NCBI RefSeq assembly: GCF_000172175.1
Contig: NZ_ABJL02000007.1
Location: 124,001 to 188,000, forward strand
Reading direction: 5' to 3'
DNA length: 64,000 bases
From: Bacteroides intestinalis DSM 17393
Lineage (GTDB): Bacteria; Bacteroidota; Bacteroidia; Bacteroidales; Bacteroidaceae
Positions 8,246 to 16,720 of this stretch are shown piece by piece. Within the stretch, counting starts at the first letter, position 1, and each line of letters opens with the position of its first letter. The notes below the pieces were generated by a model that was not told the DNA's origin, did not search any database, and saw only the letters and a program-made list of their open reading frames with translations. A program made the translations under genes and the position numbers.

Positions 8246-8347
8246 ATGAAAATGAGCAAAAACACTTGGAAGATCATTCTGAAGGTAATCGTGACCGTGG
8301 CTACAGCCATTGCAGGGGTACTGGGAGTGAAAGCCATGACACCGTAA
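8246..8347 (+). CDS. 'Smalltalk' protein, 33-residue membrane peptide
   Basis: A 33-codon ORF (MKMSKNTWKIILKVIVTVAT..., ending KAMTP) with a basic start and one hydrophobic helix. This pattern, and the position right after an amidase gene, match the tiny Bacteroides family that NCBI calls smalltalk. Size and topology would suit a holin or lysis-helper role for the soluble amidase upstream, but that is inference. It is followed by a hairpin. Confidence 0.8.
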   Translation: MKMSKNTWKIILKVIVTVATAIAGVLGVKAMTP

Positions 8348-8358
8348 AAGGTAAACCC

Positions 8359-8397
8359 GCTACCCCAATGCGATAAGATGCGATGCATTGGGGTAGC
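8359..8397 (+). terminator. Hairpin at the end of the phage-like cassette
   Basis: gctaccccaatgc and gcattggggtagc form a perfect 13-base stem with a 13-base loop. There is no T-run after it, so it may be a Rho-assisted terminator or RNA stabiliser rather than a simple intrinsic terminator. Confidence 0.65.
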
Positions 8398-8454
8398 CTT
8401 CCAATAAGAAAAGAGACAACAAATTATTCTATTCACTTTTATATTTATACAGCA

Positions 8455-11298
8455 ATGGCAAATCATAAAATTTACTATCTACTACTATTTTTCCTGCTCC
8501 CATTTTCTTTTTTAGGAGCGCAAAACGGAGTAGCCGACCAATTACTGAAAGCTACATTCCATCCCAGCCCGCAATCTGCCGCCTATGCCCGCTATGGGGA
8601 ATATCCGGTGGATCATTCTACAGGAGTTCCCAAAATAGAAATTCCGATCTACACACTGAATACCGGAGACTATGAACTCCCTATCTCTATTTCATATCAT
8701 GCTTCGGGCATCAAAGTATTGGATGTTTCCGGTCCAGTAGGACTGGGATGGACGCTGAATGCCGGAGGGGTAATAACTCGTACGGTATGCGGAGCACCTG
8801 ATTTCGAAGGTTTTAATTACCGGATGTTCTTCAAAAGTAAGGCAGATGTAGAAAAACGACTATCAGAATCGGCCATGGAACCAAGATTGTGGAACCGTGT
8901 ATTTGCAGGCGTTCCCGAATACGATTCCGAATCAGACCGATACAGCTATAATTTTGCAGGCAAAGCCGGTATGTTCCGCTACAATGTTTATAATGAAACT
9001 CCTTTTACCATCCCTCATGAACCAATAAAAATAGAGAGAACAAGCAAAGGATATAAAGTAATTGATACCGATGGCACGACTTATTACTTTGAGGCAAAGG
9101 AATCATGCAGGTCGCCCCAAATGAACATCTATACCAGTGCCTGGTATCTGACCAAAATAGAAACTGCAGGCCGCAAGAATGTGATAACCCTTTCATACAC
9201 CCCAGGAGATAGTTATATTATAAGATATCGCTCTCAGTTTCTGCACAAGGGGAATGTGGTTACCTACAGTGAAGGAATGGGACAAGACTATGTCGCGAAT
9301 GAAACCACCGGTAATTTTGGTGGAGATGTATCTATGCCAATTTATTTATACCAAGTTCCCATGTTAAGTTCCATCAGCTGGAACAATGTCAATATAACTT
9401 TCAGTTATGCCAAGGATAGACTGGACACACAGAAGGAGCGTCTAACGTCCATTACGGTAAAAGACAATAATTCAACCGTCAAACATGTTACTTTCAATAA
9501 TAATGCATACTTTGGCAACCATTCCTCCAACTACAGGATGAAACTTGGCAGTCTTTCCATGAAAGGGAACACAACCAATACCATAGCCGACAACTATACA
9601 TTCTCGTATGACACATCGACACCTCCGGATCATTACAATGCTTCCAATGCAGGAGCCCCTGCAAATTCCTATTGCCGTGAAGACTATTGGGGATATTATA
9701 ATGGAACGCAGAATTATAATATGATTCCCGATGGTGTATTCCCAGCCTCAGGTTTGGCAGACCGAAATGCTTCTCCTTTACACATGCAGATGTGTATGCT
9801 TAAAACAATTCAGTACCCGACCGGAGGCAGCACAACCTTCAACTTTGAAACCAACCGGACTGGTGCTTATTCATACATCGGTGGATTACGGGTTGCGGAA
9901 ATTATTAATAAGGACCACAACGGCACTATCTTAGAGCAGAAAACTTATGAATATGGGCGAGGAGAAGCTACAATGGAAATCTTAAACGAGTTGTTCTCCT
10001 ATGAGGATTACTTCCTTTATTTTATACGACAAGCAAATGGAGCATACCAATGTAGGGGCAACCTGCATCAGATTGCCGTGGCTTCACCCATCCTTCCCCT
10101 TACCGGTTGGAGCGGCAGTCCCGTCTTTTACAATGAAGTGACAGAATACAAGGGACTAAGATCGGCCAACGTAGGAAAAACTGTTTATAGGTTTACGCAA
10201 GACTTTGAGAGCAGCTATCCCGGAGCAGAGGAGGAAGATGTGCCCGTCCCCGTACCTTTGCGCTTTTATTCCGGCCTTTACAACAATGACGAAGGCTTGG
10301 TTCCGGCTTTGCTGAAAGAGAAAAATCTCTACAAAAACAATAATGGCACTTACGTCAAGCAGTTGTCGGAAGAATATGAATATACGGAACTTGTACCTCC
10401 CAATGACTCTATCTCTATCGGTGTACGCTTAGGAAGATTGGGAATAGGGGTGATCTATTACGAAAATGTACTCTCCAGTTGTGCTCCTTATTCCAGTTTG
10501 GACGAATTTTACAATTCCATCGTATATACCAATGTACGCGGTTACAGGAAGCTGCGCAAACTGACAAGCGTAAAGACAACGGATTATGAACGAAACGTAG
10601 TCGCAACCCGTACCTATCAATACGACCCTCAACTGCGCTGCTTGCAGCCGATAACGGAAACCACAACCAATAGTGACGAGGATAATTATACCACTAAAAC
10701 CTATTATCCCTTTCAACAGGCCGGAACAGTTTACAGCAATATGGCTGCAAAGAATTATGTGGATACTCCCATAAAGAAAGAGAAATATTGCAACTCCGCC
10801 CTGTTGTCTACCGACCTTACTACCTATCAGCAAGTGGGCGACAAGTTTCTGCCGGATAACATCAGCCAGCAGAAAGGCAACAATGTAAGCAGGGTACTGG
10901 TACGCTACGAGAGATATGACAGCAAGGGAAATCCGCAATACCTGACTACGCTCGGCAACCGGAAAATTGTCATCCTGTGGGGATACAACTACCGCTATCC
11001 CATAGCACGCATAGAAGGGTTGACTTATAGCGAAGTAACGGCGAAAGTAAGCGAAAGCACAATTTCGTCAATAGCTTCCGGCACTGCTCCCACTCAGGCA
11101 CAACTGGACAACATACGTTCCTCTCTATCCAATGCATTAGTCACTACTTACACCTATGCCCCTTCTGTAGGAATAACCACAGAGACTGCGCCGAATGGAT
11201 ATAAAAAGACCTATCCGTACGACGTAATGGGACGCCTGAGTCAAATAGCCGACACCAATGGGACAGTGGAAACTTATCAATATCAATATAAACAGTAA
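8455..11298 (+). CDS. RHS/SpvB-TcdB-like secreted protein, B-component of a split toxin
   Basis: A 947-residue exported protein. It starts with a signal peptide (residues 1-22, cleavage after FLGAQ). Residues about 30-100 carry the motif ISYHASGIKVLDVSGPVGLG then WTLNAGGVITR, typical of the SpvB/TcdB N-terminal region in Bacteroidota RHS proteins. The body has tyrosine-rich YD-type strands, and the C-terminus has clearer YD repeats (TYAPSVGI, YPYDVMGRLSQI, ETYQYQY). It lies 9 bases before a DUF6443/RHS gene, so the two probably assemble like the B and C parts of Tc toxins into one hollow RHS shell. The frame is open upstream to 8383, but the signal peptide fixes the start at 8455. No enzyme domain is visible. 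Confidence 0.8.
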   Translation: MANHKIYYLLLFFLLPFSFLGAQNGVADQLLKATFHPSPQSAAYARYGEYPVDHSTGVPKIEIPIYTLNTGDYELPISISYHASGIKVLDVSGPVGLGWTLNAGGVITRTVCGAPDFEGFNYRMFFKSKADVEKRLSESAMEPRLWNRVFAGVPEYDSESDRYSYNFAGKAGMFRYNVYNETPFTIPHEPIKIERTSKGYKVIDTDGTTYYFEAKESCRSPQMNIYTSAWYLTKIETAGRKNVITLSYTPGDSYIIRYRSQFLHKGNVVTYSEGMGQDYVANETTGNFGGDVSMPIYLYQVPMLSSISWNNVNITFSYAKDRLDTQKERLTSITVKDNNSTVKHVTFNNNAYFGNHSSNYRMKLGSLSMKGNTTNTIADNYTFSYDTSTPPDHYNASNAGAPANSYCREDYWGYYNGTQNYNMIPDGVFPASGLADRNASPLHMQMCMLKTIQYPTGGSTTFNFETNRTGAYSYIGGLRVAEIINKDHNGTILEQKTYEYGRGEATMEILNELFSYEDYFLYFIRQANGAYQCRGNLHQIAVASPILPLTGWSGSPVFYNEVTEYKGLRSANVGKTVYRFTQDFESSYPGAEEEDVPVPVPLRFYSGLYNNDEGLVPALLKEKNLYKNNNGTYVKQLSEEYEYTELVPPNDSISIGVRLGRLGIGVIYYENVLSSCAPYSSLDEFYNSIVYTNVRGYRKLRKLTSVKTTDYERNVVATRTYQYDPQLRCLQPITETTTNSDEDNYTTKTYYPFQQAGTVYSNMAAKNYVDTPIKKEKYCNSALLSTDLTTYQQVGDKFLPDNISQQKGNNVSRVLVRYERYDSKGNPQYLTTLGNRKIVILWGYNYRYPIARIEGLTYSEVTAKVSESTISSIASGTAPTQAQLDNIRSSLSNALVTTYTYAPSVGITTETAPNGYKKTYPYDVMGRLSQIADTNGTVETYQYQYKQ

Positions 11299-11307
11299 TA
11301 CAACAGA

Positions 11308-14300
11308 ATGAATATGAAACGAATTTATCTATTATATCTATTGTTGCTGCTTCAGGCAACGGCAGGACATGCCCAGGATAGTTCTCAGAACTACATCCTG
11401 ACCCGCACCATGCTTAAATCCGACACGAAGTCTTACTTGAGCAAAGTGGTTTACTATGATGGATTAGGCCGTCCGTTCCAGACAGTGAACAAGGCGATAG
11501 AGAATACTAATAAGAAAGGAGTGTCTCTTGCCACCCTCCAAGAATATGACGCTGCGGGGCGAGAGACGAAGACCTGGCTTCCGGCGGTTATAACCCCTGA
11601 TTATCTTGCTCCGGCCAGCTTCAAAAGTAGCGCACCCGCCAGTCACGGTAATGACTCCCGCCCTTATCAAGAAGCCGTTTACGAGACTTCTCCGCAAAAC
11701 CGCATTGTGAAGCAATACGGCGCGGGGGCAGACTGGCACAGCGGACATCCGGTTGCAACGGAGTTTATGGGCAACAGTGCAACCGCACAGCTACGCTGCA
11801 CCCGGTATAAAGTAACTTCGGCAGGTGCTTTAGAGGCTTCGGGAGACTATGCCAACGGCACACTGAACGTAACCCGAACAACGGATGAAGACGGAAATAT
11901 GTCCTATACCTTTATGGACAAGATAGGGCGCACACTACTTGAACGCAGAATGAACGGCAGCGAAGCGCTTGATACTTATTATGTATATGATAACTATGGA
12001 AATCTGTGTTATGTATTGCCACCGGCTATAAATGGCAATATCAGTACCGATAACCTGAATCTTTATGCGTATCAATATAATTACGACGGATGCAACCGCT
12101 GCATCCGGAAGAAACTGCCAGGCACACAATACATCGAATATGTATATGACAATTCCGACCGGTTGACATTCTCTCAGGACGGCAGTCAGCGTGCTTTATC
12201 CGCCCAAAACTGGACCTACTATAAGTATGACCAATTGAACCGTCTGACCGAACAGGGCTTGTGCACCAACAAGGTGACGACCTCCGGAACCACCGTACAC
12301 ATCATGAACTATTATGACAGCTATAGTTTCATTGGGACTCAAGGTTTTACCGGTAGTAACTTCTCCACAGATACATCCGGCTACGGTAAAGGCGCTTTGA
12401 CAGGGCAAATGGTGGCAGGCATAAACGGTAATCCCGTCTGGAAAGCTTTCTACTATGACATTCGTGGGCGTGAAGTAAAGCGTGTGGAAAGCAACGCCAT
12501 GAACGGTTACGACGTGACTACAACTTCCTACAGCTTCACCAACAAGCCGCTGACCCTGACCCATGTGCACACTTCAGGAAGCAAAAGCCTGACAGAAGTC
12601 CACACCTACAGCTATGACTACGCCGACCGACTATCAAAAGTGCAACACAAACTGGACAACAATACCATCGTCACCCTTGCCGAATATACCTATGATGATC
12701 TTGGTCGCATGGAGCAGAAGAAGCTGGGTGGAACTGCACATAGTTCAACCTATTCCTACAACATCCGCAGTTGGCTGACCGGCATTACGGGTAGTAAGTT
12801 CACCCAAACGTTGGCCTACAATAACAGTACCGCCGGCTACAACGGCAACATCACCGCAATGGGCTGGACGGCAGACGGTGACAGTCACAGCTATACTTTC
12901 ACCTACGACGGCTTGAGCAGGCTGCTGAATGCCACACACGGCGCAGGGCGTTTCACCGAAAAGGTGACTTCGTATGACAAGAATGGCAACATTAAAGGAT
13001 TGCAACGCTACGGACAGACAGGTGCTTCCACCTATGGCTTAATCGACAACCTTTCGTATACATTGAACGGCAATCAATTGAACCGTGTGGATGATGCCGT
13101 GAACGCCTCTGCTTATAATGGAGGTTTTGAATTCAAGGATGCTGTGAAGCAGGCAAACGAGTATGCCTATGACAATAATGGCAATTTAACTAAAGATTTA
13201 AACAAGGGAATAGAAGAAATTCAATACAATTCACTAAATTTGCCAAAACTGATAAAGTTTAAGGATCAGAGTACTATTACTTATACTTATGCGGCAGACG
13301 GGACAAAGCTCCGCGTGGAACATAAGATAGGAAGTAGCACTACCCGGACAACTTACTGCAGAAATGTGATCTATGAAGGTAGTATAGCCAAGTATTTATT
13401 GACGGAAGAAGGATACGTCTCTTTGGATAACGGAGAGTATTATTATTACCTGAAAGATCATCAGGGAAATAACTGGGTAGTTGTAGATCAGAATAGTAAC
13501 GTGGAGGAAACAAATCATTATTACCCGTTTGGCGGTGTATTTACAAATACAAGAAATGCACAACCTTACAAGTACAATGGCAAGGAACTTGATACAAAGA
13601 AGGGGCTGAACTGGTATGACTATGGGGCGAGAATGTATGATGCAGCACTGGGAAGATGGCATGTGGTAGATCCGTTGGCGGAGAAATACTATTCAGTTTC
13701 CCCTTATAACTATTGTATGAACAATCCAGTAAATGCAATTGACTCAAATGGGGAGAAAATAGTTTTTGTTAATGGTTTCTTAGGTTTTGGTTCACCGACT
13801 GGAGGTTCGGCATATTGGGGAGGAACAAATAGTAGTTTTGTCAGAGGAGCACAGGCTTTTTTACAAGATAAATCTACTTATTTTGCAAATATTGAATATA
13901 ACTATTGGCGTAGTTCTACTTTCTTACGCAATTTGGATGGATATAATTATGCTAAGGAAAATTATTCTCAATTAATAAATGGAATGAATTCAAAGGATGT
14001 GTTTCATTTTGTATCTCATAGTATGGGTGGTGCTTTCTCCGAGGGGATGATCAGATACCTTGAAGAACAGGGATGGACTGTCAATACAGTGTTTCATTTA
14101 AATGCATGGCAGCCAACTGAATTGTATGGTGTAAAAGGACCTCTTCGCGTTGACGCTACGATAACGAATGATTGGGTGCAAGGTTTAAGTCTTCCAATCA
14201 GTGGTAATCGTGATATTCCAAATGCTGATTATAAAATAAGAAAAAAGAGTACAAAAGAATGGAAGTCTATACATCGAGACTTAATTGATGATGGAGACTT

Positions 14301-14397
14301 TTGGAATATCAATAATGAGATGAGTTGGAACGACGCTATGTCGTTGATACAAAAATGGATACAGCAAAACCCAAATATAAAAGTAAATGGAAACTAA
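11308..14397 (+). CDS. DUF6443/RHS polymorphic toxin with a C-terminal lipase-like tip
   Basis: A 1029-residue exported toxin. It has a signal peptide (1-23), a DUF6443 domain (about 25-160, with VVYYDGLGRPFQTV and EYDAAGRETKTWLP), many YD repeats to about 690 and the RHS core signature (about 710-810: YYYLKDHQGN, HYYPFGGVF, YDYGARMYDAALGRW, NNPVNAIDSNG). From about 812 a different, AT-rich tip begins. It has an alpha/beta-hydrolase nucleophile elbow SHSMGG with S905, so it is probably a lipase or phospholipase effector. The RHS core normally encloses and releases such tips by self-cleavage. The membrane-protein gene at 14387 overlaps its end and is the likely immunity gene. Delivery is unknown; no VgrG or PAAR domain is seen. 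Confidence 0.85.
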   Translation: MNMKRIYLLYLLLLLQATAGHAQDSSQNYILTRTMLKSDTKSYLSKVVYYDGLGRPFQTVNKAIENTNKKGVSLATLQEYDAAGRETKTWLPAVITPDYLAPASFKSSAPASHGNDSRPYQEAVYETSPQNRIVKQYGAGADWHSGHPVATEFMGNSATAQLRCTRYKVTSAGALEASGDYANGTLNVTRTTDEDGNMSYTFMDKIGRTLLERRMNGSEALDTYYVYDNYGNLCYVLPPAINGNISTDNLNLYAYQYNYDGCNRCIRKKLPGTQYIEYVYDNSDRLTFSQDGSQRALSAQNWTYYKYDQLNRLTEQGLCTNKVTTSGTTVHIMNYYDSYSFIGTQGFTGSNFSTDTSGYGKGALTGQMVAGINGNPVWKAFYYDIRGREVKRVESNAMNGYDVTTTSYSFTNKPLTLTHVHTSGSKSLTEVHTYSYDYADRLSKVQHKLDNNTIVTLAEYTYDDLGRMEQKKLGGTAHSSTYSYNIRSWLTGITGSKFTQTLAYNNSTAGYNGNITAMGWTADGDSHSYTFTYDGLSRLLNATHGAGRFTEKVTSYDKNGNIKGLQRYGQTGASTYGLIDNLSYTLNGNQLNRVDDAVNASAYNGGFEFKDAVKQANEYAYDNNGNLTKDLNKGIEEIQYNSLNLPKLIKFKDQSTITYTYAADGTKLRVEHKIGSSTTRTTYCRNVIYEGSIAKYLLTEEGYVSLDNGEYYYYLKDHQGNNWVVVDQNSNVEETNHYYPFGGVFTNTRNAQPYKYNGKELDTKKGLNWYDYGARMYDAALGRWHVVDPLAEKYYSVSPYNYCMNNPVNAIDSNGEKIVFVNGFLGFGSPTGGSAYWGGTNSSFVRGAQAFLQDKSTYFANIEYNYWRSSTFLRNLDGYNYAKENYSQLINGMNSKDVFHFVSHSMGGAFSEGMIRYLEEQGWTVNTVFHLNAWQPTELYGVKGPLRVDATITNDWVQGLSLPISGNRDIPNADYKIRKKSTKEWKSIHRDLIDDGDFWNINNEMSWNDAMSLIQKWIQQNPNIKVNGN

Positions 14398-14881
14398 AAC
14401 CCTTTTCAGAATATTATTAATTATTTTAGGATTCTATGCCTTAGGATTCCAGTTTGTGAATTTTATTTTTGGAACTACGGTTTGTAAATGCTCAAATGAT
14501 TATATATTATTTTTTTGCTATAAAATTGAAAGTATATTTCATTTATTTTCTATCTTAATTTACATTTGGTTTATTGTATATCAAATAATTATGATACAAA
14601 AGAGAAACTTAGATTCCATCCATAGAAGGACAACATCCAAATTGAACAAATATTTTATCCCAAAAAATAGATTAAAAAACTTTGTTAGAATACTGTTGAT
14701 TGTATTTGGAATAGGTGCATTAGGCTTTCAACTTTATCATTTAGTTTTCACGACCATGATTAAAATAAGTACATTTGGGATAAAGGATTGTTTTATGGGA
14801 GAATTTGTTCCGCATATCTTATCTATAGTGATTTGTATTTGGTTTATTCTACATAAATGGCAATCTTTAGAATTAAAATAA
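14387..14881 (+). CDS. Four-helix membrane protein, probable immunity protein of the lipase toxin
   Basis: A 164-residue very hydrophobic protein with four predicted transmembrane segments (about 8-28, 50-70, 100-120 and 140-158). The two halves are copies: RILLI...ALGFQ and ILIYIWFIVYQ in the first match RILLI...ALGFQ and IVICIWFILHK in the second, so it arose by duplication of a two-helix unit. Its ATG lies 11 bases inside the end of the toxin gene, which allows coupled translation. The base composition is as AT-rich as the toxin tip and unlike the RHS core. Immunity proteins against lipase effectors are often membrane proteins. No family name is recognised, so immunity is inferred from position and topology. 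Confidence 0.7.
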   Translation: METKTLFRILLIILGFYALGFQFVNFIFGTTVCKCSNDYILFFCYKIESIFHLFSILIYIWFIVYQIIMIQKRNLDSIHRRTTSKLNKYFIPKNRLKNFVRILLIVFGIGALGFQLYHLVFTTMIKISTFGIKDCFMGEFVPHILSIVICIWFILHKWQSLELK

Positions 14882-14949
14882 AGATATTTCCTTAGATAGA
14901 TAAATTAAAGTCAGAGTATTAGCATTTCCTATATCCGCACTAAATTCAG

Positions 14950-14991
14950 AATCCTTGCCTGCACAGATGCACATTTGTAAAGGCAAGGATT
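14950..14991 (+). terminator. Hairpin after the toxin-immunity genes
   Basis: aatccttgcct and aggcaaggatt form a perfect 11-base stem with a 20-base loop, followed by the weakly T-rich tatttattg. It separates the toxin operon from the RHS remnants. Confidence 0.6.
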
Positions 14992-15001
14992 ATTTATTGC
15001 T

Positions 15002-15943
15002 CCCTGTACCTTTACACTTATACTCCATCTTTACAATAATGATAAAGGGATGATTCTGGCTTTGCTTGATGAAAAGACTTCCTATAAGAGCGACAATGAC
15101 ACTTACATCAAGCAATTGTCGGGAGAAATATGAATATAAAGCAACGCCATGAACGGTTACGACATGACTACAACTTCCTACAGCTTCACCAACAAACCGC
15201 TGACCTTGACCCATGTGCACACTTCAGGAAGCAAAAACCTGACAGAAGTCCATACCTACAGCTATGACTACGCCGACCGCCTGTTGAAGGTACAGCACAA
15301 ACTGGACGGCGATACCATCGTCACCCTTGCCGAATATACCTATGATGACCTTGGTCGCGTGAAGCAGAAGAAGCTGGGTGGAACTGCACATAGTTCAACC
15401 TATTCCTACAACATCCGTAGTTGGCTGACCGGCATTACGGGTAGTAAGTTCACTCAAACGCTAACCTACAACAACGGTACCGCCGGCTACAACGGCAACA
15501 TCACCGCAATGGACTGGACGGCAGACGGTGACAGTCACAGCTATACTTTCACCTACGACGGCTTGAGTCGACTGCTGAATGCTACCCACGGTGCAGGACG
15601 TTTCACCGAAAGGGTGACTTCGTATGACAAGAATGGCAACATCAAAGGATTGCAACGCTACGGACAGACAGGTGCTTCCACCTATGGTTTAATTGACAAC
15701 CTTTCTTATACATTGAACGGCAACCAATTGAACCGTGTGGACGATGCCGTGAACGCCTCTGCTTATAATGGAGGTTTTGAATTCAAAGACGGTGTGAAAC
15801 AGGCAAACGAGTATACCTATGACAATAATGGCAATTTAACTAAAGATTTAAACAAGGGAATCATCGAGATTCAATATAATTGTTTAAACTTACCAAGCAA
15901 GGTCGTGTTTAGTGACGGAAAGGAAGATATTACCAGAATTTAA
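15002..15943 (+). pseudogene. Chimeric RHS remnant made from both toxin genes
   Basis: Bases 15002-15138 are a decayed, frameshifted copy of part of the B-like gene (matching about 10248-10384). At 15138 the match switches to the DUF6443/RHS gene: 15138-15880 aligns to 12488-13230 at a constant offset of 2650 with no gaps and few substitutions. The remnant frame open from 15149 codes YD repeats only and then ends in a short alien tail (KVVFSDGKEDITRI). It lacks a signal peptide, the DUF6443 start and the RHS core. It looks like a second copy of the B-C pair that suffered one internal deletion of about 2.1 kb. Confidence 0.85.
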
Positions 15944-16174
15944 TCAACAATAATAAATTATGAGATAAAGAAAAAATGGACAACTAAGAATACACATATA
16001 AAAAAGAATGCTAATCAAGATTATGTTGAGCCCGAGAAATGGTATGATAAATTAGGAACATGGATTGCAATTGCAATTCTAGTTATTTTGTTAATTGCTC
16101 TAAATAATCATATTGTCGGTTATGATAATTTTATTGGTATTCCAAGTGAATGGGTAAGATCTTTGTTCGATTAG
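15944..16174 (+). pseudogene. In-frame downstream piece with one membrane helix
   Basis: Directly after the TAA at 15941-15943 the same frame stays open for 76 codons to TAG 16172-16174. It encodes a basic start (YEIKKKWTTKNTHIKK) and one transmembrane helix (WIAIAILVILLIAL). The frame has no ATG near its start. It may be the last part of an old toxin tip or immunity gene interrupted by the stop codon. No family is recognised. Confidence 0.4.
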
Positions 16175-16229
16175 TTATTTATTAGCTCCGTTAGTCTAAA
16201 AATGGCTAACGGACTATTTACGAACTTTG

Positions 16230-16377
16230 AATGAAAAAAGGACGACTATGTAGTTTCAGAAGGGATTGACACGGACGGACAGACCATCACCATAATACAG
16301 GGAACAGCCCTAAAAACAGGTTCGCCCGATAAGAATTATATCTGGACTATATCACTTATTATGACAATCCGAATTAT
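16230..16377 (+). pseudogene. Fragment of another DUF6443/RHS gene
   Basis: The frame reads YVVSEGIDTDGQTITIIQGT then ALKTGSPDKNYIWT, and after a +/-1 shift ISYYDNPNY and a stop. DUF6443/RHS proteins contain this kind of segment (the toxin gene here has GQMVAGINGNPVWKAFYYD). It differs too much from the toxin gene here to be the same copy, so it is a relic of another RHS allele. Between 16187 and 16213 is a small hairpin (tccgttag/ctaacgga). The rest, up to 16458, shows nothing recognisable. Confidence 0.5.
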
Positions 16378-16458
16378 TAAGGGGAAATATCCATACATTA
16401 GTAAAATGCAATATCAAAAAGGCCTTATCTGTCAAATAATAATCATTTCATCCCAAAC

Positions 16459-16568
16459 CCTATAACCATCCTTCTACCAGGGCTACACCCTTTTGGTCTA
16501 AAGGTGTAGCCATCACCGCAAAATGGTGTAGCCATCCGGGGTAAAAGGTGTAGCCCTACCAAAGTAGG
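16459..16568. repeat. 22-bp tandem array, four to five units (array 2)
   Basis: Units start at 16459 (weak), 16481, 16503, 16525 and 16547. Three begin ggtgtagcc; the one at 16481 begins with its reverse complement, ggctacacc. The array lies between the RHS remnants and the 3' end of cysK. Bases 16569-16720 show nothing further that I recognise. Confidence 0.9.
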
Positions 16569-16720
16569 GCCACAGGCACTTCTAAAGGACATAAAAGAAA
16601 TATTTATCTATACCATTCCAAATTCAGTCTGTACGACATTTTCAATCAGAATACTTCTTCACTCCGAAATCCGATAACAAATATCCAACAGATTTTCATT
16701 AAAAGAATCCGTCAGACATC

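Noticed and set aside
15149..15943. The 264-codon RHS frame as a working gene
   Set aside because: It lacks a signal peptide, the DUF6443 start and the RHS core, and its upstream part is frameshifted; it is a remnant.
8455..16400. A type VI secretion locus
   Set aside because: No Hcp, VgrG, PAAR or Tss genes are present; both RHS proteins carry Sec signals.
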